DNA of 64,000 bases from Pseudomonas grandcourensis (GCF_039909015.1 NZ_CP150919.1:1464501-1528500), one strand, 5' to 3'; counted from the first letter of the stretch, positions 1 to 10,347 are shown. Program-made: numbers and translations. The notes: generated by a model not told the origin, from the sequence alone.

Positions 1-556
1 GCTGCTGGATGCCTTGCACATCGAACGCGCGCATTTCTGCGGCTTGTCCATGGGCGGGCTGATTGGGCAGTGGCTGGGTATCAATGCCGGCGAGCGCCTG
101 AACAAACTGATCGTGTGCAACACCGCAGCGAAAATCGGCGATCCATCGATATGGGATCCGCGCATTGAGATGGTGCTGCGCGATGGTCAGGCGGCCATGA
201 TTGCCCTGCGCGATGCGTCGATTGCCCGCTGGTTCACCCCGGACTTCTCCGAAGCCAACCCGGCGGCGGCCAAGCAGATTACCGACATGCTCGCGACCAC
301 TTCGCCGGAAGGCTATGCGGCCAACTGCGCGGCGGTGTGCGATGCCGATTTCCGTGATCAGTTGTCGTTGATCAAGGCGCCGCTGCTGGTGGTTGCCGGT
401 ACTGAAGATGCTGTGACGCCGCCGTCCGGCGGGCATTTCATTCAGGAACATGTGCCGGGCGCCGAGTACGCCGAGTTCTATGCCGCGCATTTGTCCAACG
501 TCCAGGCCGGCAGCGCGTTCAGCGAGCGGGTACTGGCGTTTCTGTCGGCTGATTGA
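1..556 (+). CDS. pcaD: 3-oxoadipate enol-lactonase, 5' end outside window
   Basis: This is the C-terminal part of an alpha/beta hydrolase; the reading frame is open from base 2, so the start lies upstream. The nucleophile elbow GLSMGG is at the very start, the acid is in GTEDAVTPP and the catalytic His in AAHLSNVQ. PcaD hydrolyses 3-oxoadipate enol-lactone to 3-oxoadipate in the cytoplasm, in the protocatechuate branch of the beta-ketoadipate pathway. The call rests on these motifs and on pcaC starting 10 bases downstream. A generic alpha/beta hydrolase is possible from sequence alone, but the context makes PcaD very likely. Confidence 0.93.
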   Translation, partial: LLDALHIERAHFCGLSMGGLIGQWLGINAGERLNKLIVCNTAAKIGDPSIWDPRIEMVLRDGQAAMIALRDASIARWFTPDFSEANPAAAKQITDMLATTSPEGYAANCAAVCDADFRDQLSLIKAPLLVVAGTEDAVTPPSGGHFIQEHVPGAEYAEFYAAHLSNVQAGSAFSERVLAFLSAD

Positions 557-566
557 GGGTTTTCCT

Positions 567-959
567 GTGGATGAGAAACAACGTTACGACGAGGGGATGA
601 AAGTCCGTCGCGCGGTCCTCGGCGACGCTCACGTCGACCGCAGCCTGACCACCCTGACCGAGTTCAACTCGGAGTTTCAGGAAATGATCACCCGTCACGC
701 CTGGGGGGACATCTGGACCCGCCCGGGCCTGCCACGTCATACCCGCAGCCTGATCACCATCGCCATGCTGATCGGCATGAACCGCGAGGGCGAACTCAAA
801 CTGCACCTGCGCGCCGCCGCCAACAATGGCGTCAGCCGTGGCGAGATCAAGGAAGTGATCATGCAGAGTGCAATCTACTGCGGGATTCCGGCGGCCAATG
901 CGACGTTCCACCTGGCCGAGTCGGTGTGGGATGAGTTGGGGGTTGAATCGCGGGAGTAA
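567..959 (+). CDS. pcaC: 4-carboxymuconolactone decarboxylase
   Basis: PcaC converts gamma-carboxymuconolactone to 3-oxoadipate enol-lactone, the substrate of PcaD. I place the start at the GTG at 567, because the protein then begins MDEKQRYDEGMKVRR and has 130 residues, the family's normal length; an open extension back to 450 overlaps pcaD and is not needed. The family core is visible as HAWGDIWTRPGL followed by LITIAMLIGM and the helix EIKEVIMQSAIYCGIPAAN. It is the last pca gene before a REP pair, and it is co-transcribed with pcaD judging by the 10-base gap. Confidence 0.93.
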   Translation: MDEKQRYDEGMKVRRAVLGDAHVDRSLTTLTEFNSEFQEMITRHAWGDIWTRPGLPRHTRSLITIAMLIGMNREGELKLHLRAAANNGVSRGEIKEVIMQSAIYCGIPAANATFHLAESVWDELGVESRE

Positions 960-980
960 GCGGCAAAACGGTGAACAACC

Positions 981-1070
981 TGTGGGAGCGAGCTTGCTCG
1001 CGATGGCGTCGGCATATTCACTATTGATGTCGCCTGATACACCGCCATCGCGAGCAAGCTCGCTCCCACA
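981..1070. repeat. REP pair between convergent pcaC and porin
   Basis: Two inverted REP units, TGTGGGAGCGAGCTTGCTCG and its complement, are separated by about 35 bases. The pair fills the gap between the convergent pcaC and porin genes, the usual position for Pseudomonas REP elements. It may also stop transcription from both sides. Confidence 0.9.
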
Positions 1071-1082
1071 TTTGTTTTGTGT

Positions 1083-2342
1083 TTACAGCAGGCTGATCGG
1101 ATAGCTGATGATCAAGCGGTTCTCATCGAACTCGTTGTTGCTGTAATCCCGGCGCATGGTCGAGTTGCGCCATTTCAGGTTCAGGTCTTTCAGCGCACCG
1201 CTTTGCACGGTGTAGCCCAGTTCCGATTCACGTCCCCATTCCTTGCCATCGGTGATGCTGCCGGTGTGCACATTGTCGCCGCTGATGTAGCGGTTCATCA
1301 GGGTCAGGCCCGGTACGCCCACGGTGGCGAAGTTGTAGTCGTGACGTACTTGCCAGGATTTCTCCTGGGCATTGTCGTAGCTGGAGTTGTAGCTGTCGTT
1401 GGCCAGTGTCCCGCCGCTGGTGCCGTTGACCCGCATCCAGGCGTTGTCTCCGGTGAGTTTCTGCAGCCCGACGTAGAAGGTGTTGCCGTCGTACTTGGCC
1501 GAGAACAAACCGTACAGGGTCTTGTTGTCCAGCTCGCCGGCCCGGGCGCTGCCGTCATCCTTGCCGTAGAAGTAGCCCAGGTTGGCACCCAGGGTCCAGT
1601 CGCCAAGCGGCTGGCTGTGGATCAGATTGATGAATTGCTGGCTGTAGATGTCCTTGAGCTCGGCGTTCCACAGACCAATCTGGGTGCGCTTGTCGTTGAA
1701 CACGTACTCGCCGCCCTGGAAGTTGAAACGGTCCGAGGTGAACGCCGCTTTGCCGGTCATCGACATGTCGTCCATGCTGCTGTCGTCCCGTGGGCTGTTC
1801 TGGCGGAACTGGCCGCCGTAGAGCGTCAGGCCATTGATCTCCTTCGAGGTGATCTGGCCACCCCGGAAGGTTTGCGGCAGCGAACGACCGTCGTCCGAAC
1901 GCAGGATAGGCAGCACCGGCATCCACTCGCCGACTTTGACTTCGGTCTGTGACAGCTTGGCCTTGAACGCCACGTTGGTGCGCCCGAAGTTATCCGCCGG
2001 GCGACCGTCGTGATCCAGTGGCAGCAGTTGCGTGCCGCCGGTGCCTTTGCCGCCGTCGAGCTTCACCGAGTACAAACCGAGCACATCCATACCGAACCCA
2101 ACGGTGCCCTGGGTGAACCCGGACTTGGCGTCGAGAATGAAACTCTGCGTCCACTCTTCAGCCTTGCCCTGGGCCTTGGTCGGGTTGGTGAAGTTGCGGT
2201 TGATGTAGAAGTTGCGCAGGTTAAGGTTGACCTTGGCCCCTTCGACAAAACCCAACTCCTCGGCGTAGGCAGGCAGGGCGGCACTTGCCAGAGCGGCGGC
2301 GATCAGGCTAGGAACGAAATACTGCGCGGTGGAAGACGTCAT
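1083..2342 (-). CDS. OprD-family outer-membrane porin, BenF/PcaR-regulon type
   Basis: This is a 419-residue substrate-specific beta-barrel porin. An N-terminal signal peptide ends near LPAYAEE, and it is followed by the OprD hallmark region NLRNFYINRNFTNP. Long Tyr/Gly-rich strands run to the C-terminus RLIISYPISLL. OprD-type channels take up carboxylates and amino acids. Its position next to pcaC, and a PcaR-like box upstream (2553-2567), point to protocatechuate, 4-hydroxybenzoate or a related aromatic acid as substrate. In P. putida I recall a BenF-like porin in the same place. The exact substrate cannot be read from sequence. Confidence 0.9.
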   Translation of the reverse strand: MTSSTAQYFVPSLIAAALASAALPAYAEELGFVEGAKVNLNLRNFYINRNFTNPTKAQGKAEEWTQSFILDAKSGFTQGTVGFGMDVLGLYSVKLDGGKGTGGTQLLPLDHDGRPADNFGRTNVAFKAKLSQTEVKVGEWMPVLPILRSDDGRSLPQTFRGGQITSKEINGLTLYGGQFRQNSPRDDSSMDDMSMTGKAAFTSDRFNFQGGEYVFNDKRTQIGLWNAELKDIYSQQFINLIHSQPLGDWTLGANLGYFYGKDDGSARAGELDNKTLYGLFSAKYDGNTFYVGLQKLTGDNAWMRVNGTSGGTLANDSYNSSYDNAQEKSWQVRHDYNFATVGVPGLTLMNRYISGDNVHTGSITDGKEWGRESELGYTVQSGALKDLNLKWRNSTMRRDYSNNEFDENRLIISYPISLL

Positions 2343-2709
2343 GAACTCGGGTCTCTCTAATTCTTGGGGATGAAACAGGGTGATGCCGCAACCCGGGGTT
2401 GCAGACGAATATTCGAAATCAGCACAAAACGAAGCGGGTCAGCCGGAGAGGGCGGGGCGCGGGGGCATGGTGTCGAACCTGTTGTTATTGGTTTTGTGGT
2501 TCGGATGGTGCGTGGAATGTACTGGATGGTTCAATCGTAAAAAGCGGGTTTTGGGCGATTATCGAACGATAGTGTGCGTATGCGTTTACGTGTCTGAGTT
2601 GGTTGTCATCCTGTTATATCTGACAGTTGTTTGTGGAAGATCAAAGGTCTAGTTTCAATTGCTCTGAAGTATATTTGATTTTGCTTCTTCGTAAATCTGA
2701 GAGGTTGCT
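2343..2709. other. Non-coding gap: porin leader, then AT-rich stretch
   Basis: These 367 bases hold the porin 5' region on the minus strand and the upstream region of the AT-rich gene at 2710. A PcaR-like box lies at 2553-2567. A short open frame on the plus strand (2380-2652) has no recognisable family, a poor start and odd composition, so I do not call it a gene. Confidence 0.6.
2553..2567 (-). promoter_or_regulatory. PcaR-like operator upstream of porin
   Basis: The minus strand reads GTTCGATAATCGCCC. This matches 14 of 15 bases of the PcaR site I remember from P. putida pca promoters (GTTCGATAATCGCAC). The site lies about 210 bases upstream of the porin start. PcaR is the IclR-type activator of the beta-ketoadipate regulon, so the porin is probably induced together with the pca genes. 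The consensus is quoted from memory. Confidence 0.6.
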
Positions 2710-3204
2710 ATGAAAGTCGAAAGCGATGAGGTTCGATTAAAAGATGAGAAATGGCAGGCGTTTCTGGAGGGCAAGGTTGTAGAGCAAGTACTTGGCGGGA
2801 GAATGAATGGGCGGTATACGGTTGAAAACGATCCGGAGGTTATTATTCAACTTAGAGATCCATATTTGTGGTGGGATAACAATTTCCCTGGGTTTTTTAT
2901 GCTGTTCAGGGATGATGATAGTGAAACTGAGTTGGTATTGAGATGTTGGTACAGGTTGGAGCAAGGTGGCAGTTACCCGATCTCAGAGCATGTTGATCAT
3001 GTGGATGCGTGCTTTCTTAGGAAGGATGTCACAAGCGGTGGCATAAGTTATACGGTGCCGAAAGGAACGTTTCATGTCCGGTTTCTTGAAGCACAGGCAG
3101 TTGAAGGTTTTTTTGATTTTGAATTTAAAGTTAACTTTGGATCAGGTAGATATCGAGGTGTAAGTTTTAGGTGCGATAAGTTTGATGTCAGGTTGAATGC
3201 TTGA
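2710..3204 (+). CDS. AT-rich orphan protein of unknown function
   Basis: This is a soluble 164-residue protein with no signal peptide or membrane segment and no family I recognise. It is rich in aromatic residues and acidic patches (DPYLWWDNNFPGFFMLF, RDDDSETEL) and ends in a probable beta-rich segment. AGAGG precedes the ATG. The gene is visibly AT-rich and uses codons rare in its neighbours (tta, aga, agg, ata, ggt). It has its own terminator at 3318-3356. It sits alone between the porin and ttgC, two genes that are neighbours in P. putida as I recall, which suggests recent acquisition. A role as an orphan immunity-type protein is possible but unsupported. Confidence 0.7.
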   Translation: MKVESDEVRLKDEKWQAFLEGKVVEQVLGGRMNGRYTVENDPEVIIQLRDPYLWWDNNFPGFFMLFRDDDSETELVLRCWYRLEQGGSYPISEHVDHVDACFLRKDVTSGGISYTVPKGTFHVRFLEAQAVEGFFDFEFKVNFGSGRYRGVSFRCDKFDVRLNA

Positions 3205-3317
3205 AGTGCCTGGAGTTATGTCGTTTGTTTGATCTTCGGGAAGGAGGTAGGGTAGGTGCGATGGTTGTTGGCTGGTAACTGAGCGTTACTATGAAAGTAT
3301 AGTGGCTGTTGAGCAAG

Positions 3318-3356
3318 CGCATCATGGAATTTTGTAGTTCCATGATGCGTTTTCTT
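3318..3356 (+). terminator. Intrinsic terminator after the AT-rich gene
   Basis: A perfect 12-bp stem, CGCATCATGGAA pairing with TTCCATGATGCG (3318-3329 with 3338-3349), is followed by TTTTCTT on the plus strand. It faces the convergent ttgC end. Confidence 0.85.
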
Positions 3357-3367
3357 GCATTAAAACT

Positions 3368-4828
3368 TCAGAACAACTTCATCTTCGGCGCTTCTTCCTT
3401 CAACGGCTCGTTCTTCGCCGTCTGTTCGTTCCAGCCACCACCCAGGGCCTTGTACAGGTTGACCTGGCTGACCAACTGCGCCAGACGGTCGGTGATCAGC
3501 ACCTGCTGCGCACTGAACAGCTGACGCTGGGCATCGAGGAAGGTCAGGTTGCTGTCGACACCGATACGGTAACGACGCTCGGCCAGGCGGTAGTACTCCT
3601 GGTTGGCACTGACGAAATCTTTCTGTGCCTGCAACTGCTGGACGTAGGTCTGGCGGGCGGCCAGGCCGTCGGCGACTTCCTGGAAGGCCGTTTGAATGGA
3701 CTTCTCGTAGTTCGCCACGCCGATGTCTTTCTGGATTTTCGAGTAATCCAGGCTGGCGCTCAGGGCGCCGGCGTTGAAGATCGGCAGGTTGATCTGCGGC
3801 TGGAACAACCAGGTGCCCGAACCACCCTTGAACAGACCGGACAGGTCCGGGCTCAGGGTACCCGCATTGGCCGTGAGGCTGATGCTCGGGAAGAACGCAG
3901 CCCGCGCCGCGCCGATGTTGGCGTTGGCGGCCTTCAGGTTGTACTCGGCCTGAAGTACGTCCGGTCGACGGTGCAGCAAGTCAGAGGGCAGACCCGCTGG
4001 CACGTCACTCAACAAATCGTCGTCGAGCGGTTTGGCTGCTTGCAGGTTGGCCGGGATACCGGTGCCGAGCAGCAGCACCAGGATGTTCTCGTCCTGGGCG
4101 ACCTGACGGGTGTACTTGGCCAGTTGCGCACGGGCGTTTTCCACCGAGGTACGCGACTGCGCCAGGTCCAGGGCCGAGGCGACGCCGACTTCATTGCTGC
4201 GGGCGGTGAGCTTGTAGCTCTCCTCGAAGGCGGCCAGGGTGTCCTGGGTCAGCTTGTACAGTTCCTTGTCGGCCTGCCAGGTCAGGTAGGCATTGGCCAC
4301 GCTGGCCACCAGGCTGATCTGTGTGCTGCGGCGGCCTTCTTCAGTGGCGAAGTACTTCTGCAGCGCTTCTTCGTTCAGGCTGCGAACCCGACCGAACAGG
4401 TCGAGTTCATAGGCGCTGACCCCGACCGTGGCCGAGTAGGAACTGACGATGCCCGACTGACCTGTTTGCGAGGAGTTTTCCGGAACCCGCTGACGGCTGC
4501 CGGTGCCGTTGGCCGAGACGGCCGGGAACAGATCGGCACGGGAGATGCGGTATTGAGCCGCAAACGCATCGATGTTCAGGGCCGCGACACGCAGGTCACG
4601 GTTGTTTTCCAGGGCCACCTGGATCAGCTGTTGCAGTGCCGGGTCATGGAAAAACTGCTTCCAGCCCTGCTCGGCAGCCGCTTGCGCCGGTGCCTGGGCC
4701 GGCGAGTACGCCAGGCCCTGCGGGTACTGGCCCGCCACCGGTGCTTTGGGCTGCTGATAATCAGGTATCAGCGAGCAGCCACCGAGTACGAAGGCGGCGA
4801 CTGCCAGGGAGAGTAGCGACTTGCTCAT
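3368..4828 (-). CDS. ttgC: RND efflux outer-membrane channel, OprM/TtgC/EmhC type
   Basis: This is the outer-membrane exit duct of a tripartite multidrug pump (TolC superfamily, NodT/OprM subfamily), 486 residues. The lipobox LGGC puts the lipidated cysteine at residue 18. Two outer-membrane-efflux repeats follow, with the long helices typical of the periplasmic tunnel (for example [12 protein letters not shown] and [24 protein letters not shown]). Its ATG overlaps the ttgB stop by one base (TAATG), so translation is coupled. In P. fluorescens the same system is called EmhABC. Confidence 0.93.
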   Translation of the reverse strand: MSKSLLSLAVAAFVLGGCSLIPDYQQPKAPVAGQYPQGLAYSPAQAPAQAAAEQGWKQFFHDPALQQLIQVALENNRDLRVAALNIDAFAAQYRISRADLFPAVSANGTGSRQRVPENSSQTGQSGIVSSYSATVGVSAYELDLFGRVRSLNEEALQKYFATEEGRRSTQISLVASVANAYLTWQADKELYKLTQDTLAAFEESYKLTARSNEVGVASALDLAQSRTSVENARAQLAKYTRQVAQDENILVLLLGTGIPANLQAAKPLDDDLLSDVPAGLPSDLLHRRPDVLQAEYNLKAANANIGAARAAFFPSISLTANAGTLSPDLSGLFKGGSGTWLFQPQINLPIFNAGALSASLDYSKIQKDIGVANYEKSIQTAFQEVADGLAARQTYVQQLQAQKDFVSANQEYYRLAERRYRIGVDSNLTFLDAQRQLFSAQQVLITDRLAQLVSQVNLYKALGGGWNEQTAKNEPLKEEAPKMKLF

Positions 4829-7800
4829 TAGCCAGCCTCTTTAGGAGTTTCAGTAGCGTCATCCTGGTCGACCTTTTTACGCTGGCCAATGGACGACACG
4901 GTGACGAAGAACAGCGGGACCCAGAAGATCGCCAGCACAGTGGCCGTGATCATACCGCCGATCACGCCGGTACCGATTGCATGCTGGCTACCCGAACCTG
5001 CACCGGTGGATATCGCCAGGGGTACCACACCGAGGACGAAGGCGAGCGAGGTCATGATGATCGGTCGCAGACGCATGCGGCACGCCTCGATCGCCGCATC
5101 GCGCAGGCTACGCCCTTGTTCGTGCAGTTCCTTTGCAAATTCGACAATCAAAATGGCGTTTTTCGCCGCCAGACCGATAGTCGTCAACAAACCTACCTGG
5201 AAATACACGTCGTTGGACAAACCACGCAGGCTGGTGGCCATCAGTGCACCGATGATCCCCAGCGGTACCACCAACATTACCGCGATCGGAATCGACCAGC
5301 TTTCATACAACGCCGCCAGACACAGGAACACCATCAGCAGCGACAGGGCGTACAGCGCCGGCGCTTGCGAACCGGACAGACGTTCTTCATACGACAGGCC
5401 GGTCCAGGAAATACCGACACCCGCCGGCAGTTTCTTGGCAATGGCTTCGACTTCGAGCATGGCTTCACCGGTGGAATAGCCAGGCGCCGGGGCACCGAGG
5501 ATTTCCATCGCTTCCACGCCGTTGTAACGGGCCAGTTTCGGCGAACCGTAGATCCACTCGCCCTTGGCGAACGCCGAGAACGGAACCATGGTGCCGGTGG
5601 CGTTGCGCACGTACCATTTCTGCAAGTCTTCAGGGCCCATGCGAGCGCCTGGCTGGCCTTGCACGTAAACCTTCTTCACCCGACCACGGTCGATGAAGTC
5701 GTTGACGTAGCTACTGCCCAGGGCAATCGACAGGGTGTTGTTGATGTCGGCGATGGTAATACCCAGGGCACTGGCCTTCTCGTCATCGATTTCCAGCTGG
5801 TATTGCGGTTCGTCGTTCAGGCCGTTCGGACGCACCTGGGACAGGATCTTGCTTTGTGCGGCCATGCCGAGGAACTGGTTACGCGCTTCCATCAGTTTTT
5901 CATGGCCGATACCGGCACGGTCCTGCAGGAATACGTCGAAACCGGTGGCGTTACCCAGTTCCAGTACCGCCGGTGGCGCGAAGGCGAACACCATGGCATC
6001 GCGGAAGGTGAAGAAGTGCTGCTGGGCACGGGCCGCCACCTTGAACACGTTGTTGTCGGCGTTACGTTCGTCCCACGGACGCAGCATGATGAACGCCATA
6101 CCCGAACTCTGGCCACGGCCGGCGAAGTTGAAGCCGGTCACGGTAAACACCGAGTTCACCGCATCGCCTTCGCCGCCATCCTTGCCAGGGCGCAGCAGGA
6201 ATTCACGCATTTCGTCGACGACCACCTGGGTGCGCTGGGCCGTGGAGCCGGCCGGGGTCTGCACCTGGGCAAACAGTACGCCTTGGTCTTCTTCCGGCAG
6301 GAACGCCGTTGGAATGCGGGTGAACAGCCAGATCATACCGACGACGATGATCAGGTAAGCCAGCAGGTACGGGGCCTTGTGCGTGAGCATGTTGCCCACG
6401 CCGCGCTCGTAGCTGCGTACGCCGCGGTCGAAGTTGCGGTTGAACCAGCCAAAGAAACCGCGCTTCGGTACGCCGTGCTCGCCTTTGCGGATCGGCTTGA
6501 GCATGGTGGCGCAGAGCGCCGGGGTGAAGATCAGTGCAACCAATACCGACAGGGCCATGGCCGAGACGATGGTGATCGAGAACTGCTTGTAGATCACACC
6601 GGTGGAACCGCTGAAGAACGCCATCGGCAGCAGAACCGCCGACAATACCAGGGCGATACCGACCAGCGCACCCTGGATCTGCCCCATGGATTTCTTGGTG
6701 GCTTCCTTGGGCGACAGGCCTTCTTCGCTCATCACCCGCTCGACGTTTTCCACCACGACGATGGCGTCGTCCACCAGCAAACCGATGGCCAGCACCATGC
6801 CGAACATGGTCAGGGTGTTGATGCTGAAACCGGCTGCCGCGAGGATCCCGAATGTACCCAGCAATACCACCGGCACGGTCATGGTGGTGATGATGGTGGC
6901 ACGGAAGTTCTGCAGGAACAGGAACATCACCAGGAACACCAGCGCGACCGCTTCGACCAGGGTGTGAACCACGCCCCTGATCGATTCCGTTACTACCGGA
7001 GTAGTGTCATACGGGAACACCACTTCCATCCCTTGCGGGAAGAACGGCTTGAGGTTGTCGATGGTGGTGCGCAAGGCTTTTGCGGTGTCGAGGGCGTTGG
7101 CACCGGTGGCCAGTTTCACCGCCAGACCGGAAGCCGGGGCACCGTTGAACTGGGCGTTGATGCTGTAGTTCTCGCCACCCAGACCGACTTCGGCGACATC
7201 TTTCAAGCGAACCTGGGAACCGTCCTTGTTGACCTTGAGCAGGATCTTGTCGAATTGCTCGGCGGTCTGCAGGCGGGTCTTGCCGATGATGGTCGCGTTC
7301 AGCTGGGTGCCGGGCAGGGCAGGCAGGCCGCCGAGCTGGCCGGACGAGACCTGGACGTTTTGCGCGGCGATAGCGGTCTTGACGTCGATCGGGGTCAGGT
7401 TGAAGTTGTTCAACTTGGCCGGGTCGAGCCAGATACGCATGGCGTACTGGGAACCGAACACCTGGAAGTCGCCGACACCGGCGGTCCGCGAGATCGGGTC
7501 CTGCATGTTCGACACGATGTAGTTGGACAGGTCGTCCTTGGTCATGCTGCCGTCACGCGACACCACGCCAATCACCAACAGGAAGTTCTTCACCGCCTTG
7601 GTGACGCGGATACCCTGTTGCTGCACTTCTTGCGGCAGCAGCGGGGTGGCCAGGTTCAGCTTGTTCTGGACCTGAACCTGCGCGGTGTCGGAGTTGGTGC
7701 CTTGCTCGAAGGTCGCGGTAATGGTCATGGTGCCGTCGGAGTTACTTTCCGACGAGACATAACGCAGGTTGTCGATACCGTTGAGCTGTTGCTCGATCAC

Positions 7801-7989
7801 CTGAACCACGGTGTCCTGAACCGTTTGTGCCGAAGCACCCGGGTAGGCCACGGAGATGGCGATCGCCGGAGGTGCAATGCTCGGGTACTGGTTGATCGGC
7901 AACCGGAGGATCGATAGTGCCCCGACCAACATGATCACCAGGGCAATTACCCAGGCGAAAATCGGACGGTCGATAAAAAATTTCGACAT
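4828..7989 (-). CDS. ttgB: RND multidrug efflux inner-membrane transporter, AcrB/TtgB/EmhB type
   Basis: This 1053-residue HAE1-type proton/drug antiporter recognises drugs, solvents and antibiotics in the periplasm and passes them to the outer-membrane channel. It starts [20 protein letters not shown], typical of the family. It has twelve membrane segments and two large periplasmic loops (about 40-330 and 560-870). The proton-relay motif [16 protein letters not shown] in TM4 carries the paired aspartates. The length equals that of AcrB/MexB. It lies 3 bases after ttgA and overlaps ttgC by one base. Confidence 0.95.
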   Translation of the reverse strand: MSKFFIDRPIFAWVIALVIMLVGALSILRLPINQYPSIAPPAIAISVAYPGASAQTVQDTVVQVIEQQLNGIDNLRYVSSESNSDGTMTITATFEQGTNSDTAQVQVQNKLNLATPLLPQEVQQQGIRVTKAVKNFLLVIGVVSRDGSMTKDDLSNYIVSNMQDPISRTAGVGDFQVFGSQYAMRIWLDPAKLNNFNLTPIDVKTAIAAQNVQVSSGQLGGLPALPGTQLNATIIGKTRLQTAEQFDKILLKVNKDGSQVRLKDVAEVGLGGENYSINAQFNGAPASGLAVKLATGANALDTAKALRTTIDNLKPFFPQGMEVVFPYDTTPVVTESIRGVVHTLVEAVALVFLVMFLFLQNFRATIITTMTVPVVLLGTFGILAAAGFSINTLTMFGMVLAIGLLVDDAIVVVENVERVMSEEGLSPKEATKKSMGQIQGALVGIALVLSAVLLPMAFFSGSTGVIYKQFSITIVSAMALSVLVALIFTPALCATMLKPIRKGEHGVPKRGFFGWFNRNFDRGVRSYERGVGNMLTHKAPYLLAYLIIVVGMIWLFTRIPTAFLPEEDQGVLFAQVQTPAGSTAQRTQVVVDEMREFLLRPGKDGGEGDAVNSVFTVTGFNFAGRGQSSGMAFIMLRPWDERNADNNVFKVAARAQQHFFTFRDAMVFAFAPPAVLELGNATGFDVFLQDRAGIGHEKLMEARNQFLGMAAQSKILSQVRPNGLNDEPQYQLEIDDEKASALGITIADINNTLSIALGSSYVNDFIDRGRVKKVYVQGQPGARMGPEDLQKWYVRNATGTMVPFSAFAKGEWIYGSPKLARYNGVEAMEILGAPAPGYSTGEAMLEVEAIAKKLPAGVGISWTGLSYEERLSGSQAPALYALSLLMVFLCLAALYESWSIPIAVMLVVPLGIIGALMATSLRGLSNDVYFQVGLLTTIGLAAKNAILIVEFAKELHEQGRSLRDAAIEACRMRLRPIIMTSLAFVLGVVPLAISTGAGSGSQHAIGTGVIGGMITATVLAIFWVPLFFVTVSSIGQRKKVDQDDATETPKEAG

Positions 7990-7992
7990 GGT

Positions 7993-9150
7993 TTACTCCC
8001 CTTTGCCGCCGGAGGCTTTATCAGCTGCCTGGGCGGGGGCCGGGTTCTTTGCGGCTACGTTGGTCGCTTCACTGACCTTGACTTCGATGCCGGGTTTGAC
8101 GAATTGCAGACCTTCGGTGATCAGGCGATCGCCGGCCTTCAGGCCGTCTTCGATCAGCCATTGATTGCCGACGGTGCGGTTGGCCTTGAGTTGACGCAGT
8201 TCGACCTTGTTGTCCGGGCCGACAACCAGTGCGGTTGGCGTCCCCTTGAGGTCGCGGGTCACGCCTTGCTGCGGGGCCAGGATCGCCGCGCTGTTCACAC
8301 CGGCCAGCAACTTGGCGTGCACGAACATGCCAGGCAGAAGGGTGTGATCAGGGTTCGGGAAAATGGCGCGCAGGGTGACGGAACCGGTGGTCTGGTCAAC
8401 CGAGATTTCGGAGAACTCCAGCTTGCCGTCCAGCTTGTAATCGCTGCCGTCTTCGAGGGTCAGCTTGACCGAGGCTGCGTTATCGCCGGCCTTTTGCAGG
8501 CGACCGCTTTCCAGCTCACGGCGCAGTTGCAGCAACTCGACCGAGGACTGCGTCACGTCGACGTAGATCGGGTCGATTTGCTGAATTACCGCCATCGCGT
8601 CGACCTGGGCATTGCTGACCAGCGCGCCTTCGGTCACCGAGGAGCGGCCGATGCGGCCGGTCAGCGGGGAATAGACCTTGGTGTAGCGCACGTTGATCTG
8701 TGCGGTTTGCAGCGCGGCTTCCGATTGCAGGCGGTTGGCCACGGCGGTGTCGTATTCCTGACGGCTTACGGCTTGTTCGTCGACCAGTTGCTTGTAGCGG
8801 TCGGAAATCGACTTGGTCGAACGCAGGTTGGCTTCGGCGCTGGCGAGCGTTGCTTCATAGATCGACGGGTCGATCTGATAGAGCTGCTGGCCGGACTTGA
8901 CGTCGCTGCCTTCCTTGAACAGGCGCTTGAGAATGATGCCGTTGACCTGCGGGCGGACTTCGGCAATGCGGAATGCACTGGTACGGCCGGGCAGATCGGA
9001 TGTCAGGGTGAAAGCTTGCGGTTGCAGAGTCACGACGCCGACCTGAGGCGGTGGGGCGGCCGGTGCTGCCTCTTCCTTTTTACATCCGCTGAGCAGCGAT
9101 GCCAGGGCGACGGCGGCGACCAGAGCGGTAACAGCTGGCTTGAATTGCAT
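7993..9150 (-). CDS. ttgA: RND efflux periplasmic adaptor, AcrA/TtgA/EmhA type
   Basis: This membrane-fusion lipoprotein bridges the RND transporter and the outer-membrane channel. It has 385 residues, with lipobox LLSGC giving lipidated Cys23. The order is a beta-barrel and lipoyl half-motif (RPQVNGIILKRLFKEGSDV), a coiled-coil hairpin around residues 100-170, a second lipoyl half (VYSPLTGRIGRS), and C-terminal beta-barrel and membrane-proximal domains. It is the first gene of ttgABC. Expression should be repressed by the divergent TetR protein at 9427 through the operator at 9238-9272. Confidence 0.95.
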   Translation of the reverse strand: MQFKPAVTALVAAVALASLLSGCKKEEAAPAAPPPQVGVVTLQPQAFTLTSDLPGRTSAFRIAEVRPQVNGIILKRLFKEGSDVKSGQQLYQIDPSIYEATLASAEANLRSTKSISDRYKQLVDEQAVSRQEYDTAVANRLQSEAALQTAQINVRYTKVYSPLTGRIGRSSVTEGALVSNAQVDAMAVIQQIDPIYVDVTQSSVELLQLRRELESGRLQKAGDNAASVKLTLEDGSDYKLDGKLEFSEISVDQTTGSVTLRAIFPNPDHTLLPGMFVHAKLLAGVNSAAILAPQQGVTRDLKGTPTALVVGPDNKVELRQLKANRTVGNQWLIEDGLKAGDRLITEGLQFVKPGIEVKVSEATNVAAKNPAPAQAADKASGGKGE

Positions 9151-9237
9151 GAAAATCCTCGGGTCAGGCGCGCAAGGAGCGCACTAGAAAGGTGGAAGGT
9201 TGAAAAATGTTTGCCGAGTGGATAAGTAGCTTGCTAA

Positions 9238-9272
9238 GGAATATACTTACGTACATGGCTGTTTGTAAATAC
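9238..9272. promoter_or_regulatory. TtgR/EmhR-type operator between ttgA and ttgR
   Basis: The minus strand contains TATTTACAAACAGCCATG followed by TACGTAAGTATATTCC. This closely resembles the P. putida TtgR operator that overlaps the divergent ttgA and ttgR promoters, as I remember it. It sits in the 276-base gap between the two genes, so one site can repress both the pump and the repressor. Confidence 0.8.
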
Positions 9273-9426
9273 CCAGGCTGCGTATCAACGTCGTTACATG
9301 GGCCGTTACACGAGCCGTTGAAAGGTTGGAATTGTAGGCCGGGGACGCCCCCCAGAACGTTCGCCCCACTTTTATTCAGCCGATGTTCAGGCATCGCTGA
9401 AGCACCCTGATTGAGGTTGTACTGCC

Positions 9427-10059
9427 ATGGTCCGTCGTACCAAAGAGGAAGCTCAGGAAACCCGCGCGCAAATTCTCGTGGCGGCCGAAAAGGCCTTTTA
9501 CGAGCGAGGCGTGGCGCGCACGACCTTGGCGGACATCGCGACCCTGGCCGGCGTCACTCGAGGGGCCATCTACTGGCATTTCAGCAACAAGGCGGATCTG
9601 GTGCAGGCCATGCTCGACACCCTGCATGAGCCCCTGGAAGAAATGGCCAAGGCCAGCGAGAGCGAAGACGAACTTGATCCCCTGGGCTGCATGCGCAAGC
9701 TGTTGATTCATTTGTTTCATCAAATTGCGCTGGACCCGAAAACCCGACGCATCAATGAGATTCTTTTTCATAAGTGCGAATTCACCGATGAAATGTGCGA
9801 CCTGCGCCAACAACGGGTGTCAGCCAGCCTCGAATGCAATGTGCGGATCGGCCTGGCCCTGAGTAATGCCGTGAATCGTGGCCAGTTGCCGGAAAACCTC
9901 GACACCGCCCGCGCCGCAATCAGCTTGCATGCTTACATTGACGGCATCCTGTACCAGTGGTTGCTGGCCCCCGACAGTTTTGAACTGCACACCGAAGCCG
10001 AGCGTTGGGTCGATACCGGGCTGGATCTGTTGCGCTTCAGCCCCAGCCTGCGCGCATAA
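9427..10059 (+). CDS. ttgR: TetR-family repressor of the efflux pump, TtgR/EmhR type
   Basis: This ligand-responsive repressor has 210 residues. The N-terminal TetR helix-turn-helix is clear ([26 protein letters not shown], about residues 30-57), after the typical start [17 protein letters not shown]. The C-terminal all-helical domain is the AcrR/TtgR ligand-binding type. Bound antibiotics or plant phenolics release TtgR from the operator in P. putida. It is divergent from ttgABC and should control both its own promoter and the pump promoter. Confidence 0.93.
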   Translation: MVRRTKEEAQETRAQILVAAEKAFYERGVARTTLADIATLAGVTRGAIYWHFSNKADLVQAMLDTLHEPLEEMAKASESEDELDPLGCMRKLLIHLFHQIALDPKTRRINEILFHKCEFTDEMCDLRQQRVSASLECNVRIGLALSNAVNRGQLPENLDTARAAISLHAYIDGILYQWLLAPDSFELHTEAERWVDTGLDLLRFSPSLRA

Positions 10060-10347
10060 AGCAAAATGCGTAATCGGCACCTTGTGTGTCAACCGATGAC
10101 GCCGAAGATGAACAGTTCTTCACGCGCCCTTCGCCAATGCGGTGCTTTTATATACTTACACTCGGCAGGTTGACAGGTAGCAAGCTCAGTATTTTGTAGG
10201 GAAATTGTGTCGAGTCTGTGAGCGAATGTGAGTCTTCCGTTTTTTGCACCGTGCGGACATCGGTTTGTGAACTGATCTCGGGGTGCAGGGGAGGTCGGAG
10301 GGAGTGGCACAGAGGTCGGTACGTTCCCCTCCGACTTATTACGATGT

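Noticed and set aside
450..566. N-terminal extension of pcaC into pcaD
   Set aside because: It would overlap pcaD, and the GTG at 567 gives the normal family length.
981..1070. CRISPR-like repeats (recurrent 20-bp palindromes through the window)
   Set aside because: The copies are dispersed inverted REP pairs, not direct repeats with regular spacers, and no cas gene is present.
2380..2652. Open frame of 90 codons on the plus strand
   Set aside because: No ribosome site, odd composition rich in Val/Cys at the end, lies across the porin leader and PcaR-like box; no family features.
4636..7917. Very long open frame (1093 codons) antisense to ttgB
   Set aside because: High GC makes antisense frames open; the minus-strand protein is a clear RND transporter, and the antisense product is low-complexity (His/Gln/Arg-rich).
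10304..10345. GTCGGAGGG inverted repeat with 24-base loop
   Set aside because: Could be a terminator for the gene at 10348, but there is no T-run and the loop is long, so I do not call it.
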